64,000 bases of DNA from Haloarchaeobius sp. FL176. GTDB lineage: Archaea > Halobacteriota > Halobacteria > Halobacteriales > Natrialbaceae. The position numbers were made by a program, and so were the translations under genes. Below the pieces are notes generated by a model. That model did no database searches. It was not told where the DNA came from and was given only the letters and a program-made list of their open reading frames with translations. The number at the start of each line of letters is the position of its first letter. Position 1 is the first letter of the stretch. The DNA lies in the NCBI RefSeq assembly GCF_024609245.1, contig NZ_JANJYH010000002.1:310001-374000 (forward strand). The letters run 5' to 3'. This document shows positions 53,355 to 62,779 of this stretch, one piece after another.

Positions 53355-54317
53355 ATGACGAACGCACGAACCCGAACACGACCACGAAACGAGGAACAGA
53401 GCGACGAACAGACCAAAGACAGCAGCCTCAGCTGCCCCGAATGCGGCGGCCAGGTCCTCAGCGAGGGGTCTGAGACCGTCTGCGGTGACTGCGGCCTCGT
53501 CGTCGAGGAGGACCAGGTCGACCGCGGCCCCGAGTGGCGCGCGTTCGACGCCCAGGAGAAGAACGAGAAGTCCCGCGTCGGCGCGCCGACGACGAACACG
53601 ATGCACGACAAGGGCCTCTCGACGAACATCGACTGGCGGAACAAGGACGCCTACGGCAACTCGCTGGGCTCGCGCCAGCGCGAGAAGATGCAGCGCCTCC
53701 GCAAGTGGAACGAGCGCTTCCGCACCCGCGACAGCAAGGAGCGCAACCTCAAGCAGGCCCTCGGCGAGATCGACCGGATGGCCAGCGCCCTCGGTCTGCC
53801 GGACAACGTCCGCGAGACCGCGTCGGTCATCTACCGCCGCGCGCTCAACGAGGACCTGCTCCCCGGCCGCTCCATCGAGGGCGTCGCGACGAGTTCCGTC
53901 TACGCCGCCGCGCGACAGGCGGGCGTCCCGCGCAGCCTCGACGAGATCAGCGACGTCTCCCGCGTCGAGAAGAACGAGGTCGCACGGACGTACCGCTACG
54001 TCGTCCGCGAGCTCGGCCTCGAGGTCCGGCCGGCCGACCCCGAGAGCTACGTCCCGCGCTTCGCGTCGGGCCTCGAGCTCTCCGACGAGGCCGAGCACCG
54101 TGCCCGCGCGCTGCTCCAGAACGCCAAGGAGAAGGGCGTCCACTCCGGCAAGTCGCCGGTCGGCCTCGCGGCCGCTGCCGTCTACGCTGCCTCCCTGCTC
54201 ACCAACGAGAAGACGACGCAGGCCGCGGTCAGCGATGTCGCCGACATCTCCGAGGTCACCATCCGGAACCGCTACCACGAGCTGCTCGAAGCCGAGGACA
54301 ACCTCGGCCTCGTCTGA
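53355..54317 (+). CDS. tfb: Transcription initiation factor IIB (TFB)
   Basis: A 320-residue general factor that bridges TBP-TATA and RNA polymerase. N-terminal zinc ribbon: SLSCPECGGQVLSEGSETVC, GDCGLVVEEDQVDRGPEWR (Cys ladder). B-finger/linker: RVGAPTTNTMHDKGLSTNID. Two cyclin folds: first MASALGLPDNVRETASVIYR, IEGVATSSVYAAARQAGVPR, second FASGLELSDEAEHRARALLQ, SPVGLAAAAVYAASLLTNEK. Haloarchaea carry several paralogues; this one cannot be lettered from sequence alone. Confidence 0.97.
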   Translation: MTNARTRTRPRNEEQSDEQTKDSSLSCPECGGQVLSEGSETVCGDCGLVVEEDQVDRGPEWRAFDAQEKNEKSRVGAPTTNTMHDKGLSTNIDWRNKDAYGNSLGSRQREKMQRLRKWNERFRTRDSKERNLKQALGEIDRMASALGLPDNVRETASVIYRRALNEDLLPGRSIEGVATSSVYAAARQAGVPRSLDEISDVSRVEKNEVARTYRYVVRELGLEVRPADPESYVPRFASGLELSDEAEHRARALLQNAKEKGVHSGKSPVGLAAAAVYAASLLTNEKTTQAAVSDVADISEVTIRNRYHELLEAEDNLGLV

Positions 54318-54439
54318 GCGGCCGATACCACCGGAACGATATCGTACCCCGAGCCGACACTCGTTCTCCGACGCGGAACGCATCCCCGAGCCGTGCCACC
54401 ACCGCGTACGCTTTTCACGGTCGGCACGACAGTCAGTCC

Positions 54440-55117
54440 ATGGACTTCGACTCGTTCGTCCTCTGTGCGAGCACGGCGGACCTCGGTGCGGAGCCGGCGG
54501 CTCGCGAACACGCCGACGCCGTCGAGTTCCGGATGGACCTCGCGAGCGACCCGCTCGAAGCACTCGACGACTACGACGGCGAGCTACCGGTGCTGGCGAC
54601 GAACCGGGCCGGCTGGGAGGGTGGCGAGGGGGGTGACGACGGCGCGCGACTCGACGCCCTGGCGACGGCCGCGACCGTAGAGGCGGTCGAGGCGGTCGAC
54701 GTCGAACTGGCGTCGGTACAGGAGGGCGACGGGCGGCACGTCGTCGAGCAGGCCCGCGAGGCAGATGTGGGCGTCGTCGTCTCCACGCACGACTTCGAGG
54801 GGACGAGCGACTGCGAGGCGATGGCGTCCGCGCTCGATGCCGGGCTGGAACACGCCGACGTGGCGAAGCTCGCCGTCACGGCGACGGACCGTCAGACCGT
54901 GCTTTCTCTGCTCGCACTCACGAACGAGTACGATCACGCGGGCGACCCCATCGCGACTATCGCGATGGGCGAGGCGGGACGACACTCGCGGGTCGTCGCA
55001 CCGCTGTACGGCTCGCGCATCGGCTACGCGCCGCTCGACCCGTCGGACGCGACCGCGCCGGGACAGTTCGACCTCGCGACGACGGCGCGGCTCGTCGACC
55101 AGCTGTCGCCCCAGTGA
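54440..55117 (+). CDS. aroD: 3-dehydroquinate dehydratase, type I
   Basis: A 225-residue shikimate-pathway enzyme. Type I (Schiff-base) features are FVLCASTADLGAEPAAREHA, DAVEFRMDLASDPLEALDDY, VGVVVSTHDFEGT (catalytic His region), ADVAKLAVTATDRQTVLSLL (Schiff-base Lys), and APLYGSRIGYAPLDPSDATA. The ATG of MDFDSF is family-typical. It stands about 120 nt after tfb; aroB' is nearby on the other strand (57308-58486). Confidence 0.92.
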   Translation: MDFDSFVLCASTADLGAEPAAREHADAVEFRMDLASDPLEALDDYDGELPVLATNRAGWEGGEGGDDGARLDALATAATVEAVEAVDVELASVQEGDGRHVVEQAREADVGVVVSTHDFEGTSDCEAMASALDAGLEHADVAKLAVTATDRQTVLSLLALTNEYDHAGDPIATIAMGEAGRHSRVVAPLYGSRIGYAPLDPSDATAPGQFDLATTARLVDQLSPQ

Positions 55118-55179
55118 TGCGGTCGCGGGGAGACGACTCGACCCGAACCGTATTCAGGCGCGACGACGGACGTGAGTGT

Positions 55180-55554
55180 ATGGGACGGATTCGACGGCTC
55201 GTCGCGGTGCTGCTCTCGTTCCTGTTCCCGGGGCTCGGCCACGTCTACGTCCGCCGGTTCCGTCGCGGGCTCGGCTTCGCGGCGATGGCGGTCGGGGTCG
55301 TGCTCGTACTTGGGCCGACGATTCCGACGAGCGGTCCAGTGGTCGAGCGGGCGCTCGCGGCCTGGGAGTCGGCGTCGTTCGAGACCAACCTCGCGCTGAG
55401 CGCCATCGAGTTCGCCGCGATGCTCGACGTCTACCTCCTCGAGCGCCCGACCGACGACCCCGATACTGCAGCCAGCTGTCCGAACTGCGGCCGGGAACTC
55501 GACGAGACGCTCTCGTTCTGCCCCTGGTGCGCCCACGAACTCCCCGCCGAGTAG
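55180..55554 (+). CDS. Small membrane protein with C-terminal zinc ribbon
   Basis: A 124-residue protein: MGRIRRLVAVLLSFLFPGLG, HVYVRRFRRGLGFAAMAVGV (membrane helices), then a second helix pair around SFETNLALSAIEFAAMLDVY. The C-terminal zinc ribbon is CPNCGRELDETLSFCPWCAH (two CxxC knuckles). I believe this is a common haloarchaeal architecture (DUF7575-type). The start at 55180 was chosen over GTG/ATG at 55114/55117, which overlap aroD and add a basic stretch. Confidence 0.7.
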   Translation: MGRIRRLVAVLLSFLFPGLGHVYVRRFRRGLGFAAMAVGVVLVLGPTIPTSGPVVERALAAWESASFETNLALSAIEFAAMLDVYLLERPTDDPDTAASCPNCGRELDETLSFCPWCAHELPAE

Positions 55555-55774
55555 CCGCGATTCATGACTTTCAGGTTACATAGTTTCGTCCAGGCAATGC
55601 GCCAGAGCGGCCGCTGGCGATTATGACGACGCGAAAACCGTTATCGAACCGTCTAGCTGGTGGTAGCGACTGGTTATTGTCTCTAGGAAACTCCTAAAAA
55701 AGGCGTGCTACTGTCTGAAAATAAGAGGTAGCTTCATACCATCGTACGAGTATCTTGTGGCTAGATACAGGCAC
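55555..55774. other. AT-rich promoter region of the prepilin-like gene
   Basis: A gene-free stretch of 220 nt, much more AT-rich than the flanks. TATA-like elements are CTCCTAAAAAAGG near 55695 and GAAAATAAG near 55715, the second giving a leader of about 35 nt. A 5-bp hairpin TAGGA/TCCTA precedes the A run. No ORF. Confidence 0.45.
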
Positions 55775-57280
55775 ATGGAAAACGAAACCTCGGAGACCCA
55801 AAATAGGGGGGTCTCGGAGCTGCTGGGGCTCGTCTTGCTGTTCGGGATGGTGGCGGTGGGCATCGCGGCGATACTGCTGGCCGGCTCGGTGGCCGTCGAC
55901 AGTATTCAGGAGGAGGCATCGGTCAGTTCGGCACAGATGGGCATGCACGAACTCGACGCCCGGGTCGGCGACACAGCCGGCGGTCCGGTGGGCATCGACC
56001 TCGGGAGCCATGACGGCGTCTACCGCGTCGTCAGGAACGGTTCGGTCAGCTTCACGGTCAACGAACAGACGAACTGTTCGGCGACGACACCGCTCGGGAG
56101 CGTCCAGTACCACGACCGGCGGGGTAATCGACTCGCGTACGAGGCCGGCGGCATCTGGCGACTCGACAGCGACGGCGATATCTCGATGGTGTCCCCGCCG
56201 GAGATCGAACACAGGGACGGTAAGCTGTCGATGGACCTGACGAACATCTCGGGCAAGTTCGACGGCGGACAGGCCGTGATGCGGTCGGACGAGACGGACG
56301 ACGACATCGTCAAGCAGCTCTACGAGGGTGGTTCCGGCTGTTATCCGCCCCAGAACATCACCATCACGGTCGAGAGCCAGTTCTACGAGGCGTGGGGTCG
56401 CTACTTCGCCAGCACGCTGAACGAGTCGACGACGGTCGTCGACGACAGCGCAGGCACTGCTTCGGTCCGGCTCCCCATCGACTCGGCGCTCTCGGCGAAC
56501 ACCTCGAACGACTCCGTGACCTCGGGCGAGCAGTTCAACGCGACGGTCGAACTGCTCGGTACGGAGCTCTCCGGACTCAGCGGTGACGATGCTATCTACG
56601 GGCCGACGACGTTCCGAATCGTCGCCGATGGCAACGAGTACACGCCGTGGCCAGACGGCGACCCGAACGACTCCATCGCCACGGAGCCGGCCGAAGACGA
56701 CGTGAACGATCCGACAGAGGGCGAGTACCAGTCGTACCAGTTTACGGACCGTGACCCCGGCACGGCGATCACCGTCCGGGCGACTTCCTGGAGTTGTAGC
56801 TGGAACTACGCAGACTCCGAAGATACGGGTCTGGACATTTCTGTCGGCGGTAGCAGCTACGACCAGTGGCGCTGCACCGACGTCGACAGCCAGCGCATCT
56901 CCCTCAACTCCTCCGGCGAGAGCTCGAACCTCGTCGTGCTGGAGGACGGCGAGCAGGTGCCCGACTTCGGTGCGGCCGGCCCGGAACAGCGCGGGCTCGA
57001 CGAGGTTCTCGGCTCGCGCATCGACGGCACCGGCACGCTCCAGCTCGCGCCCAACGAGTTCGTCTTCCTCTACGAGCTCTCCGAGGAGAACGCCGACCCG
57101 GACGACGCCAGCGACTCCGACGACCCGGACTACAACGACGCGGTCGTGCTCGTGACCATCGAGCAGTCGTGGAACAGCACCAGTGACTTCTCCATCCGCA
57201 TCGAGAAGGACCAGATCATCGTCGAGGAAGACGACGACGAGAACGTTCACGCGGTGCCGGCGCTGTCCCGCCCTGCCTGA
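55775..57280 (+). CDS. Large archaellin/pilin-type surface protein (DUF7289-like)
   Basis: A 501-residue protein. The type III signal peptide-like N-terminus ENETSETQNRGVSELLG (Arg-Gly before a Glu five residues into the helix) is followed by a hydrophobic helix, LVLLFGMVAVGIAAILLAG, as in prepilins processed by PibD. The large beta-rich ectodomain has many NxS/T sites (NGSVSF, NCSATT, NISGKF, NESTTV, NTSNDS, NSSGES), typical of glycosylated haloarchaeal surface proteins, and a few Cys (CSATT, GCYPP, WSCSWNY, WRCTD) that may form disulphides. The start at MENETSE was chosen over a TTG/GTG six codons upstream. Confidence 0.75.
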   Translation: MENETSETQNRGVSELLGLVLLFGMVAVGIAAILLAGSVAVDSIQEEASVSSAQMGMHELDARVGDTAGGPVGIDLGSHDGVYRVVRNGSVSFTVNEQTNCSATTPLGSVQYHDRRGNRLAYEAGGIWRLDSDGDISMVSPPEIEHRDGKLSMDLTNISGKFDGGQAVMRSDETDDDIVKQLYEGGSGCYPPQNITITVESQFYEAWGRYFASTLNESTTVVDDSAGTASVRLPIDSALSANTSNDSVTSGEQFNATVELLGTELSGLSGDDAIYGPTTFRIVADGNEYTPWPDGDPNDSIATEPAEDDVNDPTEGEYQSYQFTDRDPGTAITVRATSWSCSWNYADSEDTGLDISVGGSSYDQWRCTDVDSQRISLNSSGESSNLVVLEDGEQVPDFGAAGPEQRGLDEVLGSRIDGTGTLQLAPNEFVFLYELSEENADPDDASDSDDPDYNDAVVLVTIEQSWNSTSDFSIRIEKDQIIVEEDDDENVHAVPALSRPA

Positions 57281-57307
57281 GCGACGGGGTCCCGGCCACG
57301 TCGACCG

Positions 57308-58486
57308 CTACTTCTCGACGATGCTCTCCTCGATGGCCTCGCCGAAGTGCCGCGCCGTGTCCTCGTAGTAGACGAGCAGCTCGTCGCCCTCCGCCAGGTC
57401 GGTGACGGCCTTCCGGCCGTCGCGCGTGTGGACCTTGATGGTCTCGGCGTTCTGCAGCAGCGTCTCGAAGCGGTCGCCGTCGCGTTCGAGCTCGACCCGG
57501 AACATCGGGCGTTTCTCGATCTTCGCACGGCCCACGATGGCCTCGCGCGTGTTGCCCTCGATGTCGACGACCTGCACCTCGTCGCCGGAGCCCACCTCGC
57601 TCAGGTACTTGGTGCCGCCCCCGGGCGTGCGAACGTACGCGTGGACCGCCCCTGCGTTCACGCGGAACGGCCGGGAGGCCACGTACGGCGACTCTGCCGT
57701 CTCGCCGTGGACGAACACCAGCCCGCGGCTCATCGACCCGACGAGCATCCCCTCGTCGTGGTCGAGCAACGAGCCCGTGTCCACGCAGACCCGGTCCGCG
57801 CTCCCGGTCTGCTCGACGGTCCGGACCGTCGCCCACGAGAGGTCGAGCTGTTCGCGTTCGGACTCGTCGCGCACCTCGACCGTGCGCCGAATCTCGTCGG
57901 GGTCGTCGCTGTCGAGCAGGACGGCGTCGGCACCCAGCTCCAGCGTCTCGAACGCCGTGCGGGCGTCCTCGGAATCGGAGACGCCCGCGACGAGGGAGGT
58001 CTCCTCGCCGATGCGTGCGATGAGGTTCTCCAGGGGGATGATGGTCCAGTCCGCCCCGACGACGATGGTGTAGTCGGCCGTCTCGGCGGCCGCCTCGGCG
58101 AACCGCTCGTACTCCTGTCCCAGAATGCGGACGTAGGCCCCGCTGGCGTTCCCCCGGCGCAGCGTCGAGAGATCCGCAGAACCCGACAGGTCAGCCGGGA
58201 ACTCGACCGTGCCGTCGCCCTCGCCCTCCTTCCCGACGACGTACGCGTCGGGCTCGGCCGGCTCCGCCTCGTCCGCCTCTCCCTCGGCGTCGTCGATGAC
58301 GTCCACGTCGCCGCCGCTCCGGAACGCCGCGACGTTTACCGCACCGAGCTCGCGCACCCGCTCGACGTCCCAGTCGTCGACGAGTACCCAGTCGACGCCG
58401 GCCTCCAGGCCAGCGGTGATGCGGCGCTTTCGCGCCTCCCAGTCGCCGACGTCGTCGTCGGCTTTCAGCCAGACTTCGCGTGTCAT
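57308..58486 (-). CDS. aroB': 3-dehydroquinate synthase II
   Basis: A 392-residue archaeal enzyme that makes 3-dehydroquinate from 2-amino-3,7-dideoxyheptulosonate, replacing AroB. Family blocks are TREVWLKADDDVGDWEARKR, GVDWVLVDDWDVERVRELGA, VVGADWTIIPLENLIARIGE, GADAVLLDSDDPDEIRRTVE, and the C-terminal EVGSGDEVQVVDIEGNTREA. The length is typical. The ATG of MTREVWL was chosen over an upstream basic frame. It converges with the prepilin gene; aroD is close by. Confidence 0.95.
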   Translation of the reverse strand: MTREVWLKADDDVGDWEARKRRITAGLEAGVDWVLVDDWDVERVRELGAVNVAAFRSGGDVDVIDDAEGEADEAEPAEPDAYVVGKEGEGDGTVEFPADLSGSADLSTLRRGNASGAYVRILGQEYERFAEAAAETADYTIVVGADWTIIPLENLIARIGEETSLVAGVSDSEDARTAFETLELGADAVLLDSDDPDEIRRTVEVRDESEREQLDLSWATVRTVEQTGSADRVCVDTGSLLDHDEGMLVGSMSRGLVFVHGETAESPYVASRPFRVNAGAVHAYVRTPGGGTKYLSEVGSGDEVQVVDIEGNTREAIVGRAKIEKRPMFRVELERDGDRFETLLQNAETIKVHTRDGRKAVTDLAEGDELLVYYEDTARHFGEAIEESIVEK

Positions 58487-58698
58487 GGTCGACCCGTCGG
58501 CCGGTGGTGGCTTGAACGTGGCGTTCGTGACGAGTACGGCAGGTGTCGGCTGGAGGTGTGAGTGACGACCCACGCCGGCCATCGAACTCTGCGAGTCTCG
58601 GACTCCGCGCGGGTTCTCGTGAAGCTATCCTTCCGAGGGCGGTCCGTCGTGTGCCCGCGGTGCGTGAGAGCGAACGGCCGACAGCGCTTGCAGCGTCG

Positions 58699-59187
58699 TT
58701 ATCGGTCGAACCGACCGGAGTTGTCGGCCGAACTGATGACCCACGAGAGCTCCCCGGACCGGTCGACTCTGCCGCCGAGAAGCGCCCCGTTCTCTCCACC
58801 CGATTCGGACGGGTTGAACGCGACCGGCCCTCCGGTGTCCTCGGGAGCCGAGCCGTCGAGGAAGAACTGGACACCGTAGTAGATCGGCTCGGTGAACACG
58901 TCCTCGTACAACGTACTCTCGTTCGGGCTCAATTGCTCCGTTACGGTGAGGTTACGTTGCATAGGCGGAGCGACCGCGTCGCCAGCGACCTCGCCGGGCT
59001 CCGCACCGGGTTCGGCTCCGACGTCGGTGACCGCCAGCCGTATCGAGTGTGGGAGGTCGTGGTCGTTCACGAACCGCAGACTTCCAGCCGGGGGAGACCG
59101 ATCGGAGAGCGCTCCACAGCCGGCGAGACCGCCAGCAGTCACGGCCCCAACAGTGGCCAGAACGCTCCGTCTCGTCAGGGAGGGCAT
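58699..59187 (-). CDS. Tat lipoprotein, function unknown
   Basis: A 162-residue protein with signal TRRSVLATVGAVTAGG, lipobox GLAGC and Cys near residue 24. The mature domain is beta-rich: LRFVNDHDLPHSIRLAVTDV, RNLTVTEQLSPNESTLYED, GVQFFLDGSAPEDTGGPVAF. It resembles small haloarchaeal ectodomains, but no family is recognised. The start is the first ATG before the RR motif. Confidence 0.65.
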   Translation of the reverse strand: MPSLTRRSVLATVGAVTAGGLAGCGALSDRSPPAGSLRFVNDHDLPHSIRLAVTDVGAEPGAEPGEVAGDAVAPPMQRNLTVTEQLSPNESTLYEDVFTEPIYYGVQFFLDGSAPEDTGGPVAFNPSESGGENGALLGGRVDRSGELSWVISSADNSGRFDR

Positions 59188-59301
59188 GGGGAAGCATGGA
59201 GCCGCGAGAGGGATAATAATTCGCCAGTGTGGCGGTGCCGTTCCGGAGCACTGCTGCTCCTGGTGGACCGGTACCCGGGGTCGTGAATCGTCCGGAGGCG
59301 G

Positions 59302-60618
59302 CTACACGTTCGGCCCCAGGTAGCCCCACGCCTGCAGCCGGTCCCCCTCGCCCTGACTCCAGCGCTCGCCGATGTCGTCGCGGTAGTACATGTTGGGCAT
59401 GACGATGTCGCCGATACGGCCGTAGCACTGCTCGCGGGCCTCCTGCATCGTCTCGCCCATCCCGGTGACGACGATTGGCATCCCCGACTCGCCGGCGGCC
59501 CGCCACTGACCGTCGACGCGCTTTGCGTCCTCGATGTGGACGCCCTCGCGGCTTTCGGTCTCGAAGACGACGGCGGCATTGCGCGAGTTCTCGTCGTACG
59601 TCTGCTCGTCGTCGAAGGGGAACGGCGGGAGCACGACGCGGACGCTGATCTGGTAGCCACGATGGACGTCGAGGTCGGGGTCGTTGCCGTGGGCGAGGTC
59701 GAAGAAGAACTGGCCGGTGTTGGACCGGAAGGATTCCTCCTGGAGCGCGATGGTCGGGTAGCCAAAGCGCGGCGTGAACTCGAGCGGGTAGATACCGGTC
59801 TCGTTGACGATGCAGTTGACGTCGATGCTGCCGACGTACCCCTCGTCGGCGAGCCAGCCCTCCAGCCTGCCCAGGGTCTCCTCGAACAGCCGGTTGCGCC
59901 CGGCCCAGAACATCGCGGTGCCCATCTCGCCCGTGGAGGGGCCGATGTTGCCCGGGAAGAGCTTCTTGTGCTCGAAGTTGAAGTTCACCTGGTCGACGAA
60001 CGAGTCGCCGTCGAAGAAGCCACAGACGGCGACCTCGACCCCCTCGACCTTGCGCTGGAGCTGGAACCCCTTCATGCGGTGTCCCCACGCCTTCTTGTAG
60101 GCCTTCAGTACCTCGACCACGTCGCTGCCGTCGTCCTCGTTGCCGACGTACAGCAGCCGCTTGACGTTCTGCACCTCGCCGAGCGGCTTGATGACGTACG
60201 GGGCAGGGTGTTCCTGGACGTACCCGATGGCTTCGTCGAAATCCTCGAAGATGTGGTGTTCGATGGTGTTGACGCCATGGTCCTCGAGGACGTCCATCGC
60301 GTAGCCGCGGTCCTCCTCGAGCCGGTCGGTGTTCGGTGTACCGCCGACGACGGCGGTGCCCTGCTCGCGGAGCTCCCGGGCGAGCGTGCCGGTACCGATG
60401 TCGTCGCCGACCCAGATGTCGTCGAAGACGACGACGTCGGCCCAGTCGACCTCGGCCTCCCAGTCGTCGGTCTTCGGGACGAAGCCGTCGCCGATCTCGT
60501 CGTCGCTCTCGGCCTCGATGTAGTACTTGACGTCGTGGCCCTCGCGGTGGACCTGCCAGGCGAGGTCGGTGATCAGTGCGGCGTCGGCGGAGACGAACAG
60601 GAAGTGTTTGGAGTCCAT
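59302..60618 (-). CDS. ATP-grasp ligase, phosphoribosylamine-glycine ligase-like
   Basis: A 438-residue enzyme. The N-terminal domain starts DSKHFLFVSADAALITDLAW (PurD's GGREHALAWK is absent). The ATP-grasp core shows YVIKPLGEVQNVKRLLYVGN, KKLFPGNIGPSTGEMGTAM, and GSIDVNCIVNETGIYPLEFT. The C-terminus is YGRIGDIVMPNMYYRDDIG. It may be a PurD homologue of purine synthesis or a different amide/peptide ligase; the substrate is not determined by sequence. The start at MDSKHF was chosen over a Ser/Arg-rich upstream frame. Cytosolic. Confidence 0.75.
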   Translation of the reverse strand: MDSKHFLFVSADAALITDLAWQVHREGHDVKYYIEAESDDEIGDGFVPKTDDWEAEVDWADVVVFDDIWVGDDIGTGTLARELREQGTAVVGGTPNTDRLEEDRGYAMDVLEDHGVNTIEHHIFEDFDEAIGYVQEHPAPYVIKPLGEVQNVKRLLYVGNEDDGSDVVEVLKAYKKAWGHRMKGFQLQRKVEGVEVAVCGFFDGDSFVDQVNFNFEHKKLFPGNIGPSTGEMGTAMFWAGRNRLFEETLGRLEGWLADEGYVGSIDVNCIVNETGIYPLEFTPRFGYPTIALQEESFRSNTGQFFFDLAHGNDPDLDVHRGYQISVRVVLPPFPFDDEQTYDENSRNAAVVFETESREGVHIEDAKRVDGQWRAAGESGMPIVVTGMGETMQEAREQCYGRIGDIVMPNMYYRDDIGERWSQGEGDRLQAWGYLGPNV

Positions 60619-60811
60619 GGGTGTGGTCGTGTCGAGGCCGCCCGTCGCGGCGTCCAACTGAGACCCACGAGTGCCAGGCTGAAAAAACGGGCCCGTGATG
60701 TGTCCGGAGTGTGACCGATGGACCGACGCGGCGGTTTCGGCAGTTCGACAGGAATTACAGGGTGGGATACCGGAGAAATTTAAGTGAGTACGGGTTCCAC
60801 TCTGCAACAGC

Positions 60812-62092
60812 ATGCGACTGATAGTGGTACTCGTCGGCCTCTCGTTACTCGTCTCCCCCATGGCAGTGGCCGCCGGCTCCGCGGTGGCACCGGCGAGCGC
60901 GAGCGACACCGACGTGACGCTCCGTGTGACGGTGGTGAACCAGCAGGGTGACCCCCTGGGCAACGCCGAGGTGACAGTCTCGTACGACGACCAGGAACGG
61001 ACGAGCGAGACGTTCGCGACGGGTGAGGCGTTGTTCGACGTGCCGGAGGGCGCGACCGTCGAGATAACTCCGACCCACCCGATGCTCGTGAAGAACAACC
61101 CGGTGACGGTCGAGAACGTTCAGGGCACCACCGACGTGACCGTGACGATGTACCCGTCTGCGACCGGGGAGATATCCCTCGTCGACGGGAGCGGGAACGC
61201 TGTGAGCGATGCGGACGTCCAGCTCCGGAAGGACGGTCGCACGGTGCTCGCCGACACCGGGACGACCGGCAGCGACGGGACGTACACGACCCCGGCGCTC
61301 GAACGCGGCAACTACACCGTCAGAATCACCAAGCCGGGCTACTACGAGGAGCGTCGGACGGTCACGCTCTCGGGCGACACGGACGTCCCCGTCGAGGTCG
61401 AGCAGGGCAGTGCCACGGTGGACTTCAGCGTCGTCGATGCCCATTTCGAGCCCACCGAGCCGCTCCAGGCCAACATCGAGATCGAGGACGCGGGGGGGAC
61501 CGTCGGCACGTTCCGGACCGGCAGCAGCGGGAGTCGGAGCGTCAGCCTCGACGTGAACACGCGCTACACGGTCACCGTCGAGAAAGAGGGCTACGAGACC
61601 GTCAGTACGACCTTCCGCGTCGGCGAGCGCGACCGGAGCCGGACGTTCGCGATCGTGCGGACGCCGCGGTTGACGGTCGAGCCGATGAACTCCCAGGTCG
61701 TCGTCGGCCAGAGCCTTCGGGTCGATGTCACCAACGAGTACGACGAGCCCGCGGCCGGCGCGGAGGTGCGTATCGACGGCGAGGCGGTCGCGACGACCGA
61801 CGAGAGCGGCACCACCACGCTCACCGTCGAACAGACCGGCGAGGTCGAGCTCACCGCGGTCAACGGCTCGGTCGAGTCACCGGGCGTCATCATCGAGGCC
61901 TTCGAGCCGCGGACCGACGCGCCGACGGCGACCGCGACGCCGAACGGGACCGCGACGCCGTCGACGACCGCGACCACGCAGGCACAGGGGACCACCGAGG
62001 AATCGGACGACGGTGGGACGCCGGGCTTCGGCGTGGCCGTCGCTCTCGTGGCGCTGGTCATCGCTGCACTGCTCGCGCGCATCCAGGACTGA
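60812..62092 (+). CDS. PGF-CTERM surface protein with repeated Ig-like domains
   Basis: A 426-residue secreted protein. Sec signal MRLIVVLVGLSLLVSPMAVA; then three or four beta-sandwich repeats of the carboxypeptidase-regulatory/PEGA kind (VTLRVTVVNQQGDPLGNAEV, GEISLVDGSGNAVSDADVQL, NYTVRITKPGYYEERRTVTL, YTVTVEKEGYETVSTTFRV). A Thr-rich stalk precedes the PGF sorting signal GTPGFGVAVALVALVIAALL and a final Arg. Archaeosortase ArtA would cut and lipid-anchor it. A TATA-like AATTTAAG 35 nt upstream marks a nearly leaderless start. Confidence 0.82.
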   Translation: MRLIVVLVGLSLLVSPMAVAAGSAVAPASASDTDVTLRVTVVNQQGDPLGNAEVTVSYDDQERTSETFATGEALFDVPEGATVEITPTHPMLVKNNPVTVENVQGTTDVTVTMYPSATGEISLVDGSGNAVSDADVQLRKDGRTVLADTGTTGSDGTYTTPALERGNYTVRITKPGYYEERRTVTLSGDTDVPVEVEQGSATVDFSVVDAHFEPTEPLQANIEIEDAGGTVGTFRTGSSGSRSVSLDVNTRYTVTVEKEGYETVSTTFRVGERDRSRTFAIVRTPRLTVEPMNSQVVVGQSLRVDVTNEYDEPAAGAEVRIDGEAVATTDESGTTTLTVEQTGEVELTAVNGSVESPGVIIEAFEPRTDAPTATATPNGTATPSTTATTQAQGTTEESDDGGTPGFGVAVALVALVIAALLARIQD

Positions 62093-62111
62093 GCGGGTCC
62101 CCGGGCGTGGG

Positions 62112-62630
62112 CTACTCGAACAGTTCCTCGTGGCGCGACGCGAGGTCTGTGTAGGCACCCGACGAGTAGGCGGACGCTATCTCCTCCGGTTCGACGGTCG
62201 TCTCGGACAGCGGCACGACCGTCGCGGGGACGCCGCGCGCGAACGACTCCGGCGGGACCTCGAACCCGTCCGGGAGGACGGTCCCGGCCGCGACGACGCT
62301 CCGTTCGCCGACGGCCGTCCCCGAGTTCAGGGTCGCGTTGATGCCCACCAGCGACCCGGCCTCGACGGTGGCATCGTTCAGCACCGCGCCGTGGCCGACC
62401 ATGACCCGTTCGCCGACCTCGCTGGCGTGGAACACGGCGGTGTCTCCCACGTGTGACTCCGCACCGACGCGGACGGTTCCCACGTCACCCCGGAGGACGA
62501 CGCCCGGCCAGACGCTCGCATCGGTCTCGACGCGGACGTCACCGACCAGGGTCGCGTCGCGGGCGACGAACGCGTCTTCGTGAACGGTCGGCGTCGTCGA
62601 CTCGAACGCGTAGCTCCGACGGTCTGCCAT
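62112..62630 (-). CDS. Gamma-carbonic anhydrase-family protein
   Basis: A 172-residue left-handed beta-helix with hexapeptide repeats: VHEDAFVARDATLVGDVRVE, VWPGVVLRGDVGTVRVGAES, VGERVMVGHGAVLNDATVEA, LVGINATLNSGTAVGERSVV. Of the three zinc His positions of the family, the first (AVFH) and second (VGHGAVL) are present, but the third, normally LHG, is Asn (LND). It may be inactive as an anhydrase or an acetyltransferase-like relative. Cytosolic; a single gene. Confidence 0.82.
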   Translation of the reverse strand: MADRRSYAFESTTPTVHEDAFVARDATLVGDVRVETDASVWPGVVLRGDVGTVRVGAESHVGDTAVFHASEVGERVMVGHGAVLNDATVEAGSLVGINATLNSGTAVGERSVVAAGTVLPDGFEVPPESFARGVPATVVPLSETTVEPEEIASAYSSGAYTDLASRHEELFE

Positions 62631-62779
62631 GTCGTTTGGTATCGTGGCACAGTAATAAAACGGTTCGTGTCGAGGGCGGCCCCGGTTCCGTTTCTACCGA
62701 TTTCGCCCGGTAAATGCCACTCAAACGTGTTTTAGTGGCAACCTTTGGGCGCTCATACCGCGTACACTGGTCGGTCAGG

